Assembly: GCA_024655865.1 (NCBI GenBank)
Contig: JANLFM010000003.1
Location: forward strand, 56,236 to 120,235
Direction of reading: 5' to 3'
Length of the DNA: 64,000 nt
Source: Caldisericota bacterium
Lineage (GTDB): Bacteria; Caldisericota; JANLFM01
Numbering within the stretch: position 1 is the stretch's first letter; each line of letters begins with the position of its first letter. Of the stretch, positions 16,326-25,546 are shown piece after piece. The position numbers and the translations under genes were made by a program. Below the pieces are notes generated by a model. That model was not told the origin of the DNA. It saw only the letters and a list, made by a program, of their open reading frames with translations, and made no database searches.

Positions 16326-16802
16326 ATGAAAAACGGGCAAAAAGGTTTAAGTTTAGTTGAAATGATTATCGCCATAGCGATTATGGCGCTCTTTCTGGGC
16401 ATCACCGGTACATTGATTGCCCAGAGCATTCGCCTTTATTCCAAGCAATCCCTTACTGTTTCCCTCGAGGACCAACTGCGTTCAGTTCAGGATGTAATGA
16501 TCCGAGACCTGAGACCCTGTAACTGGGTAGCTGCAACCAGCACAAGCCCTAAAAGGTTATACTTCAGCACAACAGGCACAAACTTTAATCAATATTATGA
16601 ATGGAATGGAACTGTGAACACGCTTTATCGCAAGTTAAATAACGGGAACAACGACCCCATTGCTGATAATATTACCAATGCCAGTTTCCGGGTTAATTCT
16701 ATAACTCCTTCTACCTTTCAAGTAGATGTTGAGCTCACGGCTGCATTAAGGGACGTGACGAAAACGACTTCATTTTCCGTAAATTTGAGGAACTACAAAT
16801 GA
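16326..16802 (+). CDS. GspJ/PilW-like minor pseudopilin
   Basis: This 158-residue prepilin has leader MKNGQKG, then LSLVEMIIAIAIMALFLGITG with Glu at +5 and a beta-rich head of GspJ/PilW character (DQLRSVQDVMIRDLRP). It directly abuts the upstream gene and overlaps the downstream one by 4 bp, so all three are translated together. Its probable role is in the tip complex that starts pilus assembly. The exact orthologue (PilW, GspJ, ComGF) cannot be decided here. Confidence 0.75.
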   Translation: MKNGQKGLSLVEMIIAIAIMALFLGITGTLIAQSIRLYSKQSLTVSLEDQLRSVQDVMIRDLRPCNWVAATSTSPKRLYFSTTGTNFNQYYEWNGTVNTLYRKLNNGNNDPIADNITNASFRVNSITPSTFQVDVELTAALRDVTKTTSFSVNLRNYK

Positions 16803-18772
16803 GGGTGAAAAGTATTTCTTCACACGAAGGATTCTCTCTAGTTGAACTGCTCATTTCTATTGCTATTTTAGGCATCCTTGCGGTTTTTATCATCACTATA
16901 GCCACCCAGATGCTCACCTTGACGATGAAAATTCAAAGCCGGGATGTAGCCCTTTCATTGGCCCAAGCAAAAATTGAAGAGATGAGAAGCAATTTAACTA
17001 TACCTGAATTCCTCCAGGATGAGCCAAAACCGGGATATATCAGGACGGTCACCTCTACCTATGTGCTTGAGAACGGCCAGATCGTGCGTTTCCTCAGGCA
17101 CGTTACGGTCGCGGTGAAAACACCCACGGTGCTCGGGGCCAGGTTAGTTCAGCTTGAAACTAATATTCAGACTTACAGGCCGCAGGTTTACTTTACTTTC
17201 CCTGAGATCGGGGAATCCTACGTTCGTCACTATGTGAGCGAGAATCCCCCAGCTAATCTCCACACTTACCTGGAAGGGGAAATCAGGGACGATGCTTTTG
17301 ATATACCCAAATCAAGTGTAAGATACCGGACGAGAGTGGGGAACGGAACAACCTGGCAAAACTGGACTGATTGGGCCCAATTATCAGGAAGCGGAGTGGG
17401 GGAAATATATGCCGATCCCGGACCTTTTCATAGCAGTCCAGCGACTGCAACCCTCTTAATGGGAACCACATATTACTTTCAATTTAAAATTAATGGTTCC
17501 TCAAGTGATGGGGGAATGATAGAAATCCAGATTCAGGCAACCAATACTAATTCCATCAGCAACGTTCAACCCAACGCCCCGCAGGGAGGGACATCTTATA
17601 TCCGCTTGATTACCGACAACACCGCTCCCCAGTTTTCGAGTGTCAATGGTCTGCCCACAACACAAACAGTCACCACGGGGACAGAGTTCCAAAGCGGAAT
17701 TCAAGCAGCAGTCTTAGACCCAATAGCGAGTGGGGTGGCATCCGAGGTTTACGTTGTTTACACAACCATCAGCAAAACGCCTTCACCGGCCGGAAGCCCT
17801 ACCCTTTACTGGAAACTGAATGAGAATGGAACGCCGACCTGGACAAGCACGGCTAACCCGGGAGGACCATATTACCTCCCTATGGCCTATGACGGTCTTT
17901 TAGGAAAGTGGATTTTGACCCCAAGTTACACCGCTTCTGTTTTTGCCCAGTACGAACCGTTCACCAGTTACCAAATAAAACTTTGCGCAGTTGATAAGGT
18001 GAAGGGTAAAAGGAACAATTACCAGGAATTAATACCCATTCAAGGAGCTCAGTTCGGTCTCACGCAGCAGGACCCAAGTGATCCAGCCTCAGGCACTCTG
18101 CCCTACGCCTGGGTGGACACGGTTAACAATAAGGGGGCGGTAAACGCCAACTTTACCGCAACTACCCTCGTTTTGACCATGTACCCCAAACCATCAATAG
18201 AGACCTCAGCAGCCGCCCCCCTGAACCCTACTAAGACCACGCTCTACGGCAAAGCCAACTCCTACGGTTTAGCGAGCGAAGTTTGGTTCGAGTATGGACT
18301 GAATACTAATTACGGATACTCCACCCAACATCAACCTTTTTCCTCAACCTCAACTGTTGTCTACTCGGCCAATATTTCCGACCTCAGCCCCAACACCACT
18401 TATCATTATCGCACGGCGATAAAGAATGATTGGGGTGTCTTCTATGGAGAAGACAAGACATTCCTGACCCCTAATCAAGATACATCCCCAGCGATCACGG
18501 TTATTATTCCTAACGGGGGAGAAACCTGGAATGTGAATAGCACGGTAACAATCTACTGGACCTATTACAACGTTTCAGGCAATGTGAAAATTGAACTCTC
18601 CCGTGATGGCGGGGCAACATGGGAGACAATTATAGCTTCTACGCCCATAGATGATGGGCAGGAACCCTGGACGGTCACAGGTCCTACTTCCAGTAATTGC
18701 TTAATTCGCATCACAAGCATTGCAAACCCCTCCATATATGACGTTTCAGATGGACCGTTCACTATCTATTAA
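16799..18772 (+). CDS. Large minor pilin with C-terminal adhesin-like domains
   Basis: This 657-residue protein begins as a prepilin (HEG-FSLVELLISIAILGILAVFIITIA), with the PilV/GspI-like AQAKIEEMRS region after it. The remaining roughly 550 residues form several beta-rich modules: a variable central region, a fibronectin-III-like module near 480-560 (LSPNTTYHYRTAIKNDWGVFYGED) and a C-terminal GGETWNVNSTVTIYW module of the Kre9/KNH-like type (about 565-657). Such fusions present adhesins at a pilus tip. Codon use and composition match neighbours. Ligand unknown. Confidence 0.75.
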   Translation: MRVKSISSHEGFSLVELLISIAILGILAVFIITIATQMLTLTMKIQSRDVALSLAQAKIEEMRSNLTIPEFLQDEPKPGYIRTVTSTYVLENGQIVRFLRHVTVAVKTPTVLGARLVQLETNIQTYRPQVYFTFPEIGESYVRHYVSENPPANLHTYLEGEIRDDAFDIPKSSVRYRTRVGNGTTWQNWTDWAQLSGSGVGEIYADPGPFHSSPATATLLMGTTYYFQFKINGSSSDGGMIEIQIQATNTNSISNVQPNAPQGGTSYIRLITDNTAPQFSSVNGLPTTQTVTTGTEFQSGIQAAVLDPIASGVASEVYVVYTTISKTPSPAGSPTLYWKLNENGTPTWTSTANPGGPYYLPMAYDGLLGKWILTPSYTASVFAQYEPFTSYQIKLCAVDKVKGKRNNYQELIPIQGAQFGLTQQDPSDPASGTLPYAWVDTVNNKGAVNANFTATTLVLTMYPKPSIETSAAAPLNPTKTTLYGKANSYGLASEVWFEYGLNTNYGYSTQHQPFSSTSTVVYSANISDLSPNTTYHYRTAIKNDWGVFYGEDKTFLTPNQDTSPAITVIIPNGGETWNVNSTVTIYWTYYNVSGNVKIELSRDGGATWETIIASTPIDDGQEPWTVTGPTSSNCLIRITSIANPSIYDVSDGPFTIY

Positions 18773-18825
18773 AGCGTACGAGGAAAAAGGGAGGGAATTG
18801 GGCTATGGCTCTAAACTCATATTCG

Positions 18826-18834
18826 TGGTATAAT
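18826..18834 (+). promoter_or_regulatory. Extended -10 promoter for the PilX-like gene
   Basis: TGGTATAAT stands 47 bp before the GTG at 18882. A perfect inverted repeat (AATTTTTA / TAAAAATT, 18832-18850, three-base centre) overlaps the -10 and the expected start site and could be an operator. Confidence 0.5.
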
Positions 18835-18881
18835 TTTTAAGCTAAAAATTTAAGAAAGTAGAGCGAAAGGAGGTAGGAAAA

Positions 18882-20048
18882 GTGAATCAAAAAGGTCTGG
18901 CGCTGATTACGGTAATCGTAGTCTTTGCCATCGTATTAGTGACTGTGGCTGGGACGATTGTCTTGACCAGGACGGAAAGCTCTACCTCCAAAACCAATGA
19001 ACGTGCAGAGCAAGCGTTTAGCCTTGCTGAAGCGGGGATAGACTGGGCAGCAGCGAAGCTAAGAGCCAATCCGCAGTTTGCTATAACCTCAACGACATTA
19101 ATCTCCCAAACAGGGCAAACTCAGGTAATAATTACAAGAACAAGCTCAAAGGTCACGGTGATATCAACCGGTAATCTTGCTTCAGGGGGGACAGACACTC
19201 CGACGGCACAACGAGCCATTAAGGTGGAGTTCCTTTCCCAGCAAGGATTTGATGCAGGAGGAATGTGGGATCGAGCCGTAACCGCCAATGGTCATGTTGA
19301 TGCTTCAGGTAACATAAATATCCGCTGGGACGATCCTGTCAACGGCCCCACGACTCAATCAAACCTGGTAGCGGCCAATTCCATTCAGTTCACAGGAAAT
19401 ATCAATGTCTTGGGTTCTCCGGGAGTAGGGTATGTACCGGGGGGAAGCGCCCGCCTCATAGGAAATACTGGACAGACTACAGTAGGACAAGTACCGCCAG
19501 ATCCGGTTGAAGATATAGATTTGAGTTACTGGAGGAATCTTTGCCTCACCCAGCCCGGGGTTTCTTCTTATTCAGGGAATAAATCTTTCAGTGGGAACTA
19601 CTCCTTTCTTCATGGTCTATACGTAAATGGCAACCTTTCTTTGAGCGGAAATGCTACCTTAAACGGGATAATTTTTGCAGAGGGTAATATCACTATCAGC
19701 GGGAATTTCACAGGCAATGCCACTTTCGTTTCCGCGGGCAATATCACGATGACCGGAAATGTGGATATATCCGGCATGAATGGAGTTGCCATGATTGCTG
19801 CTCAAGACTTAACACTCACTGGCAACAAGCAGATCAAGGGCTACCTTTATGCAGGAGAAGATATAAACTGGCAAGGCAATGCCAACTTAATTGGAGGAAT
19901 TTCTTGTAAAGGAAACCTAAATTTTGGTGGCAATGTGGATATCCGCTTCCGGGATTTTACAGATGAATCCAACCTACCACCAGGAATGACGGTTTCCAAT
20001 GCTCCGCTTACATTACTTTCCTGGCAAGAAGTAGCGGTGACCCCTTAG
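18882..20048 (+). CDS. PilX-like pilus assembly protein with a repetitive beta domain
   Basis: This 388-residue protein starts at GTG with an excellent AAAGGAGGT site. The N-terminus (NQKGLALITVIVVFAIVLVTVAGTIVL) has a prepilin-like helix without Glu at +5, followed by EQAFSLAEAGIDWAAAKL, the PilX N-terminal hallmark. Residues about 130-385 contain many GN-centred short repeats (SGNATLNG, SGNFTGN, MTGNVD, QGNANL), suggesting a right-handed beta-solenoid of the bactofilin or polymer-forming type. It closes the pilus locus and is followed by a strong terminator. Its role is probably pilus-associated surface structure. Confidence 0.7.
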   Translation: MNQKGLALITVIVVFAIVLVTVAGTIVLTRTESSTSKTNERAEQAFSLAEAGIDWAAAKLRANPQFAITSTTLISQTGQTQVIITRTSSKVTVISTGNLASGGTDTPTAQRAIKVEFLSQQGFDAGGMWDRAVTANGHVDASGNINIRWDDPVNGPTTQSNLVAANSIQFTGNINVLGSPGVGYVPGGSARLIGNTGQTTVGQVPPDPVEDIDLSYWRNLCLTQPGVSSYSGNKSFSGNYSFLHGLYVNGNLSLSGNATLNGIIFAEGNITISGNFTGNATFVSAGNITMTGNVDISGMNGVAMIAAQDLTLTGNKQIKGYLYAGEDINWQGNANLIGGISCKGNLNFGGNVDIRFRDFTDESNLPPGMTVSNAPLTLLSWQEVAVTP

Positions 20049-20081
20049 GCGGCTGATTTAAAAGCCTCGAGAACCAGAAAC

Positions 20082-20115
20082 CCTGCGGCCTCAAGGCCGC
20101 AGGTATTTTTTATTT
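20082..20115 (+). terminator. Intrinsic terminator of the pilus locus
   Basis: Nine-bp GC-rich stem (CCTGCGGCC, 20082-20090, with 20095-20103), TCAA loop, then TATTTTTTATTTT. Confidence 0.9.
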
Positions 20116-20185
20116 TGGGATTTTATATCCTTTCTGATACAGAATATACTCAGGTGTTACCGATGTACTCATCTCATACACTTAC

Positions 20186-20215
20186 TTGACATCCGCCTTC
20201 TGGTTGTGCTATTTT
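20186..20215 (+). promoter_or_regulatory. SigmaA promoter of the grpE-dnaK-dnaJ operon
   Basis: TTGACA (20186-20191), 18-bp spacer, TATTTT (20210-20215). The CIRCE operator begins 11 bp downstream, covering the expected start of transcription. Confidence 0.75.
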
Positions 20216-20225
20216 TCCTTTTGGT

Positions 20226-20252
20226 TTAGCACTCTCAATATGAGAGTGCTAA
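20226..20252. promoter_or_regulatory. CIRCE operator (HrcA binding site)
   Basis: TTAGCACTC (20226-20234), nine-base spacer and GAGTGCTAA (20244-20252) match the CIRCE consensus exactly. HrcA bound here represses the operon until heat or misfolded protein titrates GroEL. No hrcA gene lies in the window. Confidence 0.97.
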
Positions 20253-20261
20253 TTTGAAAAC

Positions 20262-20924
20262 ATGGAAGAGAAAGTGAACAACGAAGAGGCACGGAAAGCG
20301 AAAAAAGAAGAACAGGCTCCCGGTGGAAGAGAGGAAGAGGGGGGCGTTTCCCCAAAAGAGGAAAGCGCAACCCCCGAGGAAGAACTCTCCCCTCTGGAGC
20401 TGGAGTTGAAGAAAAAGGAAGAGGAGATCACCTCCTTAAAGGAGAAGCTCAGCGAGAAGGAAGCTCAGATCGAGACCTTAATTGCGGAGCTCAAAAAGGA
20501 AATTGCCTCTTCCCTTTCCCGCCAGGCCATTTACGAGCGGGAGATGAAGGCTATTAAAGAGAGAGCCAATGAGGAGCTCCTGCGCAAACTTCTGGAGGTG
20601 CAGGAGAATTTCCAGCGGGCTCTCTCTGCCTTGAAGGAATCAGAAAATTCCCCGCTCAAGCTTGGCGTGGAGCTAATCTACAAGCAGTTGGAGGATCTCC
20701 TTAAGAAGGAAGGGGTGGAGGAAATCCCCTCCGTGGGAAAACCCTTCGACTGCAACCTGCACGAGGCCGAAGGTTTCGTGGAAACCGATTCCTGCCCGGA
20801 CGGGGTGATCACTGATGAGCTCCAAAAGGGCTACACCTACAAGGGAAAAATTCTGCGCCCCGCAAGGGTGCGCGTGGCGCGAAACAAAAACATTAAAGAA
20901 TCAGAGAAAGAAACGGAGGAATAG
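20262..20924 (+). CDS. grpE: Nucleotide exchange factor GrpE
   Basis: This 220-residue co-chaperone releases ADP from DnaK. An acidic/Lys-rich N-terminus (1-45) leads into a long coiled coil (about 48-110), then the dimer region and the C-terminal beta wing with VGKPFDCNLHEAEGFVET and the KGYTYKGKILRPARVRV signature. The ATG lies 10 bp after CIRCE without a clear ribosome site, so translation initiation may be weak or depend on the leader fold. dnaK starts 3 bp after its stop. Confidence 0.95.
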   Translation: MEEKVNNEEARKAKKEEQAPGGREEEGGVSPKEESATPEEELSPLELELKKKEEEITSLKEKLSEKEAQIETLIAELKKEIASSLSRQAIYEREMKAIKERANEELLRKLLEVQENFQRALSALKESENSPLKLGVELIYKQLEDLLKKEGVEEIPSVGKPFDCNLHEAEGFVETDSCPDGVITDELQKGYTYKGKILRPARVRVARNKNIKESEKETEE

Positions 20925-20927
20925 GAA

Positions 20928-22757
20928 ATGGGAGTAATTGTGGGAATCGATTTAGGAACAACAAACTCGGAAATTGCCTATCTGGACCATGGGCGTCCAG
21001 TTGTCATTCCCTCCGCTGAGGGTTCTCACCTCTTTCCCTCAGTGGTGGCTTTTACCAAGGACGGCCAGCTCCTCGTGGGGGAACCAGCTCGCCGTCAGGC
21101 AGCGCTGAACCCAGAGGGCACGGTGATGGCTATAAAACGAAAGATGGGTACAAACTACAAAGTCAACCTTCACGGCAAGGAGTACACTCCTCAGCAGATT
21201 TCGGCTTTCATCCTGCAGAAAATGAAGAGGGATGCCGAAGCCTACTTGGGGGAGAAAATTGAGAAGGCCGTGATCACCGTTCCCGCCTATTTCAATGACG
21301 CCCAGAGGACGGCCACCAAAGAGGCCGGCCAGATCGCCGGACTGGAAGTAGTGCGTTTGATCAACGAGCCCACCGCTGCGGCTTTCGCCTACGGGCTGAA
21401 CAAATCCGATAAGGAGTTGAAGATCATGGTCTTCGACTTCGGCGGAGGGACCCTGGACGTGACCATCATGGATTTCGGCCAGGGAGTCTTCGAGGTGCGC
21501 GCCACCTCCGGGGATACCCAGTTAGGCGGAACGGACATGGACAACATCCTCATCGACTACATCTGTGAGGAGTTCAAGAAGGACACGGGAATCGATCTGA
21601 GAAATGACAAGACCGTGATGCCCAGGATCAGGGAAGCTGCGGAAAAGGCGAAAATCGAGCTCTCCACGGCCTTCACCACGGATATCAATCTGCCCTTTAT
21701 CACCGCCGACGCCGCAGGTCCCAAACACTTAGTGATGAACCTTACCAGAGCGAAACTGGAAACCCTGGTGATGCCCGTCGTGCAGCGCTGCCGTGGGCCA
21801 ATCGAAAGGGCTCTGGCGGACGCCAAGCTCACTCCCCAGCAGATCGACAAGATCATCCTTGTGGGCGGACCCACCAGGATGCCCATCGTGCAGAAGTTCG
21901 TGGAGGACTTCATGGGCAAACAGGTAGAGCGGGGGATTGACCCCATGGAGTGTGTGGCTATGGGCGCTGCCATCCAGGCGGGAATCATCGGAGGCGAAAT
22001 CAAGGACGTAGTTCTTGTGGACGTCACCCCCCTTTCTTTAGGAATTGAAACCTTAGGGGGAGTATTCACCAAGATGATCGAGAGGAACACCCCCATTCCC
22101 ACACGCAAAACCCAGATTTTCACTACAGCCACGGATTACCAGCCGGCGGTGGAGGTGCATGTCCTTCAGGGTGAGCGCGCCATGGCCAAGGACAATATCT
22201 CCCTGGGCCATTTCATCCTCGACGGGATTCCTCCTGCTCCCCGGGGCGTCCCTCAAATTGAGGTGACCTACGAAATTGACGCCAACGGAATCCTCCACGT
22301 ATCGGCCAAGGACAAAGCCACCGGGAAAGAGCAGTCAATTACCATCACCGGTGGAGCTCGGCTCTCCCAGGAGGAAATTGAGAGGATGACCAAGGAGGCT
22401 GAACGCTTCGCCGAGGAAGACCGCCGTCACCGCCAGGAAGTGGAGCTCAGGAACCAGGCCGATTACCTGATTTACTCCTCGAGGAAGACCCTGAACGACT
22501 TGAAGGGCAAGGTGGACGGTACAAAGATTGAGGCTGCAGAAAAGGCTATAAATGAGCTGGAGCAGCTTCTCAAGGAGAATAAGATGGATCAGGTGGAAGC
22601 CAAGATGCGCGAAGTCTCCGAGCTTCTGGGAAAAGTGGGAGAGGAGGCCTACAAGCAGACAGGACCTCAAACCCCTCCTCCCGGAGGAGAAGGGCCATCT
22701 GCTCCAGGACCCGATCAGGGAAAAACGGTTGAGGGCGATTTTGAAGTCAAAGAGTGA
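20928..22757 (+). CDS. dnaK: Chaperone DnaK (Hsp70)
   Basis: This 609-residue Hsp70 has all ATPase signatures: [14 protein letters not shown] at the N-terminus, [16 protein letters not shown] near 115, [17 protein letters not shown] near 170 and [16 protein letters not shown] near 310. The substrate-binding beta domain ([26 protein letters not shown]) and helical lid follow, ending in a Gly/Pro-rich tail and the EVKE-like terminus. It holds unfolded polypeptides in cycles driven by DnaJ and GrpE. Position 3 bp after grpE indicates coupling. A hairpin separates it from dnaJ. Confidence 0.97.
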   Translation: MGVIVGIDLGTTNSEIAYLDHGRPVVIPSAEGSHLFPSVVAFTKDGQLLVGEPARRQAALNPEGTVMAIKRKMGTNYKVNLHGKEYTPQQISAFILQKMKRDAEAYLGEKIEKAVITVPAYFNDAQRTATKEAGQIAGLEVVRLINEPTAAAFAYGLNKSDKELKIMVFDFGGGTLDVTIMDFGQGVFEVRATSGDTQLGGTDMDNILIDYICEEFKKDTGIDLRNDKTVMPRIREAAEKAKIELSTAFTTDINLPFITADAAGPKHLVMNLTRAKLETLVMPVVQRCRGPIERALADAKLTPQQIDKIILVGGPTRMPIVQKFVEDFMGKQVERGIDPMECVAMGAAIQAGIIGGEIKDVVLVDVTPLSLGIETLGGVFTKMIERNTPIPTRKTQIFTTATDYQPAVEVHVLQGERAMAKDNISLGHFILDGIPPAPRGVPQIEVTYEIDANGILHVSAKDKATGKEQSITITGGARLSQEEIERMTKEAERFAEEDRRHRQEVELRNQADYLIYSSRKTLNDLKGKVDGTKIEAAEKAINELEQLLKENKMDQVEAKMREVSELLGKVGEEAYKQTGPQTPPPGGEGPSAPGPDQGKTVEGDFEVKE

Positions 22758-22781
22758 CCTAAAATACAAAAGAAATTCTCA

Positions 22782-22822
22782 CCTCAGGGGGCTCCCCTGG
22801 CCCCCTGAGGATTTTAGTTTTT
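22782..22822 (+). terminator. Hairpin with T-tract between dnaK and dnaJ
   Basis: Ten-bp perfect stem CCTCAGGGGG / CCCCCTGAGG (22782-22791 with 22801-22810), nine-base loop, then ATTTTAGTTTTT. It looks like a terminator or attenuator and would lower DnaJ relative to DnaK; it may alternatively protect the dnaK message. Confidence 0.65.
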
Positions 22823-22827
22823 AGCCC

Positions 22828-23943
22828 ATGGCAGAGTACAAGGACTACTATCAGGTTTTAGGAGTCCCCAGGAATGCCACCGAGGAGGAGATCAAGCGGG
22901 CTTACCGCCAGCTGGCGCGTCAGTATCACCCCGATTTGAACCCGGACCCTCAGGCCGCTGACAAAATGAGGGAAATCAACGAGGCTTATGAAGTGCTCTC
23001 CGATCCCGAAAAGCGGGCGCGCTACGACCAGACGGGCTCCGCTGAGGAAGCAGGCTTCGGGCCATTCACCGGAGGTTTTGGTGATTTTGGTATCGGGGAT
23101 ATCTTCGAGGCTTTCTTCGGCACTACCTTTCGCCAGACAAGGGTGAGGGAAAGGGGCCCTCAGAGGGGTAGGGATCTCTCAGTGGGCCTGAGGGTGAACC
23201 TGAAGGAAGTGGCCTTAGGGTGTGAGAAGGAAATCTCCATCCCCAGGCTGGAAAAATGCCCCGTCTGCAACGGATCCGGCGCTGAGCCCGGGACATTCCC
23301 CACTCTTTGCTCCCGCTGCCAGGGGAAGGGGGAAATCAGGCAAATTAACCAGTCCCTTTTCGGGCAATTCATCCAGGTGATCGAGTGCCCGGATTGTCAC
23401 GGAGAAGGAACGATCATCCGCAATCCCTGCAAGAACTGCCGGGGCACGGGCCTGATTCAAACAAGAAGGGAAATCAAAGTGAAAATTCCCCCGGGAGTGG
23501 AGGAGGGGACAAAAATCAGGCTTTCCGGCGAAGGAGACGCCGGCTGGAAGGGTGGCCCTGCGGGCGACCTCTATGTGCTCATTTCCGTGGAAAAAAACAA
23601 TCGCTTCCAGAGGTCGGGACCGCACCTTTTAACAACAGTGGAGGTTCCCTATCACGTCATGGCCTTAGGAGGCGTAATCGAAGTGGAATCAATCCTGGAA
23701 AAAGTACCTTTAGAAATTCCTCCCGGTACCCCTTCGGATTCTCAACTCACTTTAAGGGGAAAGGGGCTCCCGCTCTTAGGGAGAAACCAGAAAGGGGATC
23801 TTCTCGTGACCTTAAAGGTGGAGGTCCCCAAAAGGCTTTCCCAGGAAGAGAGAGAAATTCTCGAAAAGCTCGCCCAGATTCGAGGAAATGGAAAAAGCCC
23901 CCAACCCGGGAAAAAGGGGCGAGGGCTCTTCCGCAATCACTGA
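22828..23943 (+). CDS. dnaJ: Chaperone DnaJ (Hsp40, class A)
   Basis: This 371-residue protein has the complete class A layout: J domain (1-70) with the HPD tripeptide in QYHPDLNPD, a Gly/Phe-rich stretch near 75-95, four CxxCxGxG zinc repeats ([32 protein letters not shown]) and the C-terminal substrate domain. It delivers clients to DnaK and stimulates its ATPase. No clear ribosome site precedes the ATG at 22828. The gene ends 6 bp from a convergent membrane-protein gene without an obvious terminator. Confidence 0.97.
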   Translation: MAEYKDYYQVLGVPRNATEEEIKRAYRQLARQYHPDLNPDPQAADKMREINEAYEVLSDPEKRARYDQTGSAEEAGFGPFTGGFGDFGIGDIFEAFFGTTFRQTRVRERGPQRGRDLSVGLRVNLKEVALGCEKEISIPRLEKCPVCNGSGAEPGTFPTLCSRCQGKGEIRQINQSLFGQFIQVIECPDCHGEGTIIRNPCKNCRGTGLIQTRREIKVKIPPGVEEGTKIRLSGEGDAGWKGGPAGDLYVLISVEKNNRFQRSGPHLLTTVEVPYHVMALGGVIEVESILEKVPLEIPPGTPSDSQLTLRGKGLPLLGRNQKGDLLVTLKVEVPKRLSQEEREILEKLAQIRGNGKSPQPGKKGRGLFRNH

Positions 23944-23949
23944 TTAAAA

Positions 23950-24207
23950 TTAAAGGTATCGGCGCGGGCTAAAAAGCCTGATCATCCAGAAAAAGAGGGC
24001 CCCGTTAAAGCAAGCCACAAGAAGGGGCAACCAGTGATTGGCGGGAAAATTTCCCAATCTGGCGGTCAAGTACCCTCCAAGCAAAGCGCCGGTACACGCC
24101 GTTAAAATGCCGTAGGTAATGCCGATTCCCCTTTTTGCGGGGAAAAGCAGGTGGCTGAAAATAGCCACCCCAGCTCCGCAAATCAGGAACCAGTACCAAC
24201 CGTTCAT
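23950..24207 (-). CDS. Small membrane protein (GlsB/YeaQ/YmgE-like)
   Basis: This 85-residue protein has three hydrophobic segments with glycine zippers (GAGVAIFSHLLF, GALLGGYLTARLG, LLVACFNGALFFWMI). Size and pattern resemble the transglycosylase-associated GlsB/YeaQ family of stress-related membrane proteins, but similarity is loose. It starts 1 bp after the tldE stop and is probably the last gene of that operon. Confidence 0.55.
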   Translation of the reverse strand: MNGWYWFLICGAGVAIFSHLLFPAKRGIGITYGILTACTGALLGGYLTARLGNFPANHWLPLLVACFNGALFFWMIRLFSPRRYL

Positions 24208-24208
24208 T

Positions 24209-25546
24209 TCAGAACGTCGTCTGTCCGGTGAAACGGAAGGATTTTACCTTCAAAGCAGGGACCAGATTCCCGCCGAAGAATCCTTTCTCCAGTTTGAGCT
24301 CTTTGCCCACAAGCTCTGTCCCGGCCAGGGTTTCCAAAATGCTCGCCGTGAAGCGCATGTTGCAGAGGGGATAGACTATTTTCCCATTTTCAATTTTGAA
24401 AGTTCCGTCCCTGGTCATCCCCGTGATCACCGTGAGTTTGGGGTGCACCGGACGGACGTACCAGAACCTGGTGATTAAAACACCGTCCTTTGTGGATTTA
24501 ATCATTTCCTCTAAAGTGGCGTTCCCGGGCTTTAAGACGAGGTTTAAAGGCAAGGGACCAATGGAGTTGGGCTGAGGGAGAGCATGGCCGGTGGATTCCT
24601 TCCCCTCTTTAAAAGCGGTGAAGGAATCGTAGACTACGTCCCTGGCAATCCCCTCCTCGAAGAAATAGACCTTCTTTTTGGGCTGCCCTTCAAAATCGAA
24701 GGGGAGGGGAAAGCCCCTTATGTCCAGGCCATCGTCGTAGAGCGTTATTTTCTCGGAAACCACCTTCTTTCCCCGGGCCTCGCTCATGAAGGAGCGCCCC
24801 TCCTGGAAGGAAGTGGCTCCCAGGCCCATATAGGCGAGGTAGTCAAACATCTCGGAGACGGCATAGGGAAGGAGAATAGCTTCCATCTCCTTGACCTCTG
24901 TCTGGCGCGGGTTCCGTCCATCCACGGTCCTCTTGATGGCCTCCTCGGCGATTTCCTCGGCATTGATATCTGAAACATTCCGGGATTCCCGATCGGCATA
25001 TCCTGCTGAGGTGGGAGAAAGGAGGACAGTGGAAAAGGAGGCCACGGTGGTTTGATAAAAGGCTTGAACGCCAAGAGTATTAGCCACTCCCAGGCGCAAA
25101 ACGCTCGTGGAAAAAGCTCCCGAGGCTTTTATCCCGTGAGGTTTAGCCATTTCCACAAGCTTCCTCACTGCCTCTGCCCTCTCCTCAGGGGTGGTCCTGG
25201 CGGTCTTCTCCACAAAGCCGTCAATTTGGGGAAGCGGCTTTCCTGCAGGCAGGCTGATGAACTCCTGGTTTCTGGGGGAAAGGGAGGCTATTTTGGATGC
25301 ATGCTTTACAGTTTTGACCACTTCTTCCTTAGAAAGGATGTTGGAGGAAGCAATTCCTATTTTTTTATCCTTGATCACGCGCACGATCAGGGAAGCGTCC
25401 TCCTGCATGGTATTCTGGTGAATCACGGAATTGGCGAACCTGGTAAGCTCTTCGTTCTCCGAAACCAGAACCGCTTCCGTCTGTTCCCCATCACTGGCCT
25501 CGAGGGCGGTTTTCAATATTTCCAGCACTTGTTCCTTGGTCATCAT
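24209..25546 (-). CDS. tldE: TldE/PmbA family protein (metalloprotease partner)
   Basis: This 445-residue protein matches the PmbA/TldE half of the TldD/TldE complex: an N-terminal alpha/beta domain with AVLVSENEELTRFANSVIHQN and a C-terminal beta domain containing SIGPLPLNLVLKPGNATLEEMI and FWYVRPVHPKLTVITGMTRDG. It lacks the HExxxH zinc motif, as expected for the non-catalytic subunit. TldD/E degrades or matures peptides in the cytoplasm. It overlaps tldD by 4 bp. The peptide substrate is unknown; no RiPP precursor gene was recognised nearby. Confidence 0.9.
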   Translation of the reverse strand: MMTKEQVLEILKTALEASDGEQTEAVLVSENEELTRFANSVIHQNTMQEDASLIVRVIKDKKIGIASSNILSKEEVVKTVKHASKIASLSPRNQEFISLPAGKPLPQIDGFVEKTARTTPEERAEAVRKLVEMAKPHGIKASGAFSTSVLRLGVANTLGVQAFYQTTVASFSTVLLSPTSAGYADRESRNVSDINAEEIAEEAIKRTVDGRNPRQTEVKEMEAILLPYAVSEMFDYLAYMGLGATSFQEGRSFMSEARGKKVVSEKITLYDDGLDIRGFPLPFDFEGQPKKKVYFFEEGIARDVVYDSFTAFKEGKESTGHALPQPNSIGPLPLNLVLKPGNATLEEMIKSTKDGVLITRFWYVRPVHPKLTVITGMTRDGTFKIENGKIVYPLCNMRFTASILETLAGTELVGKELKLEKGFFGGNLVPALKVKSFRFTGQTTF

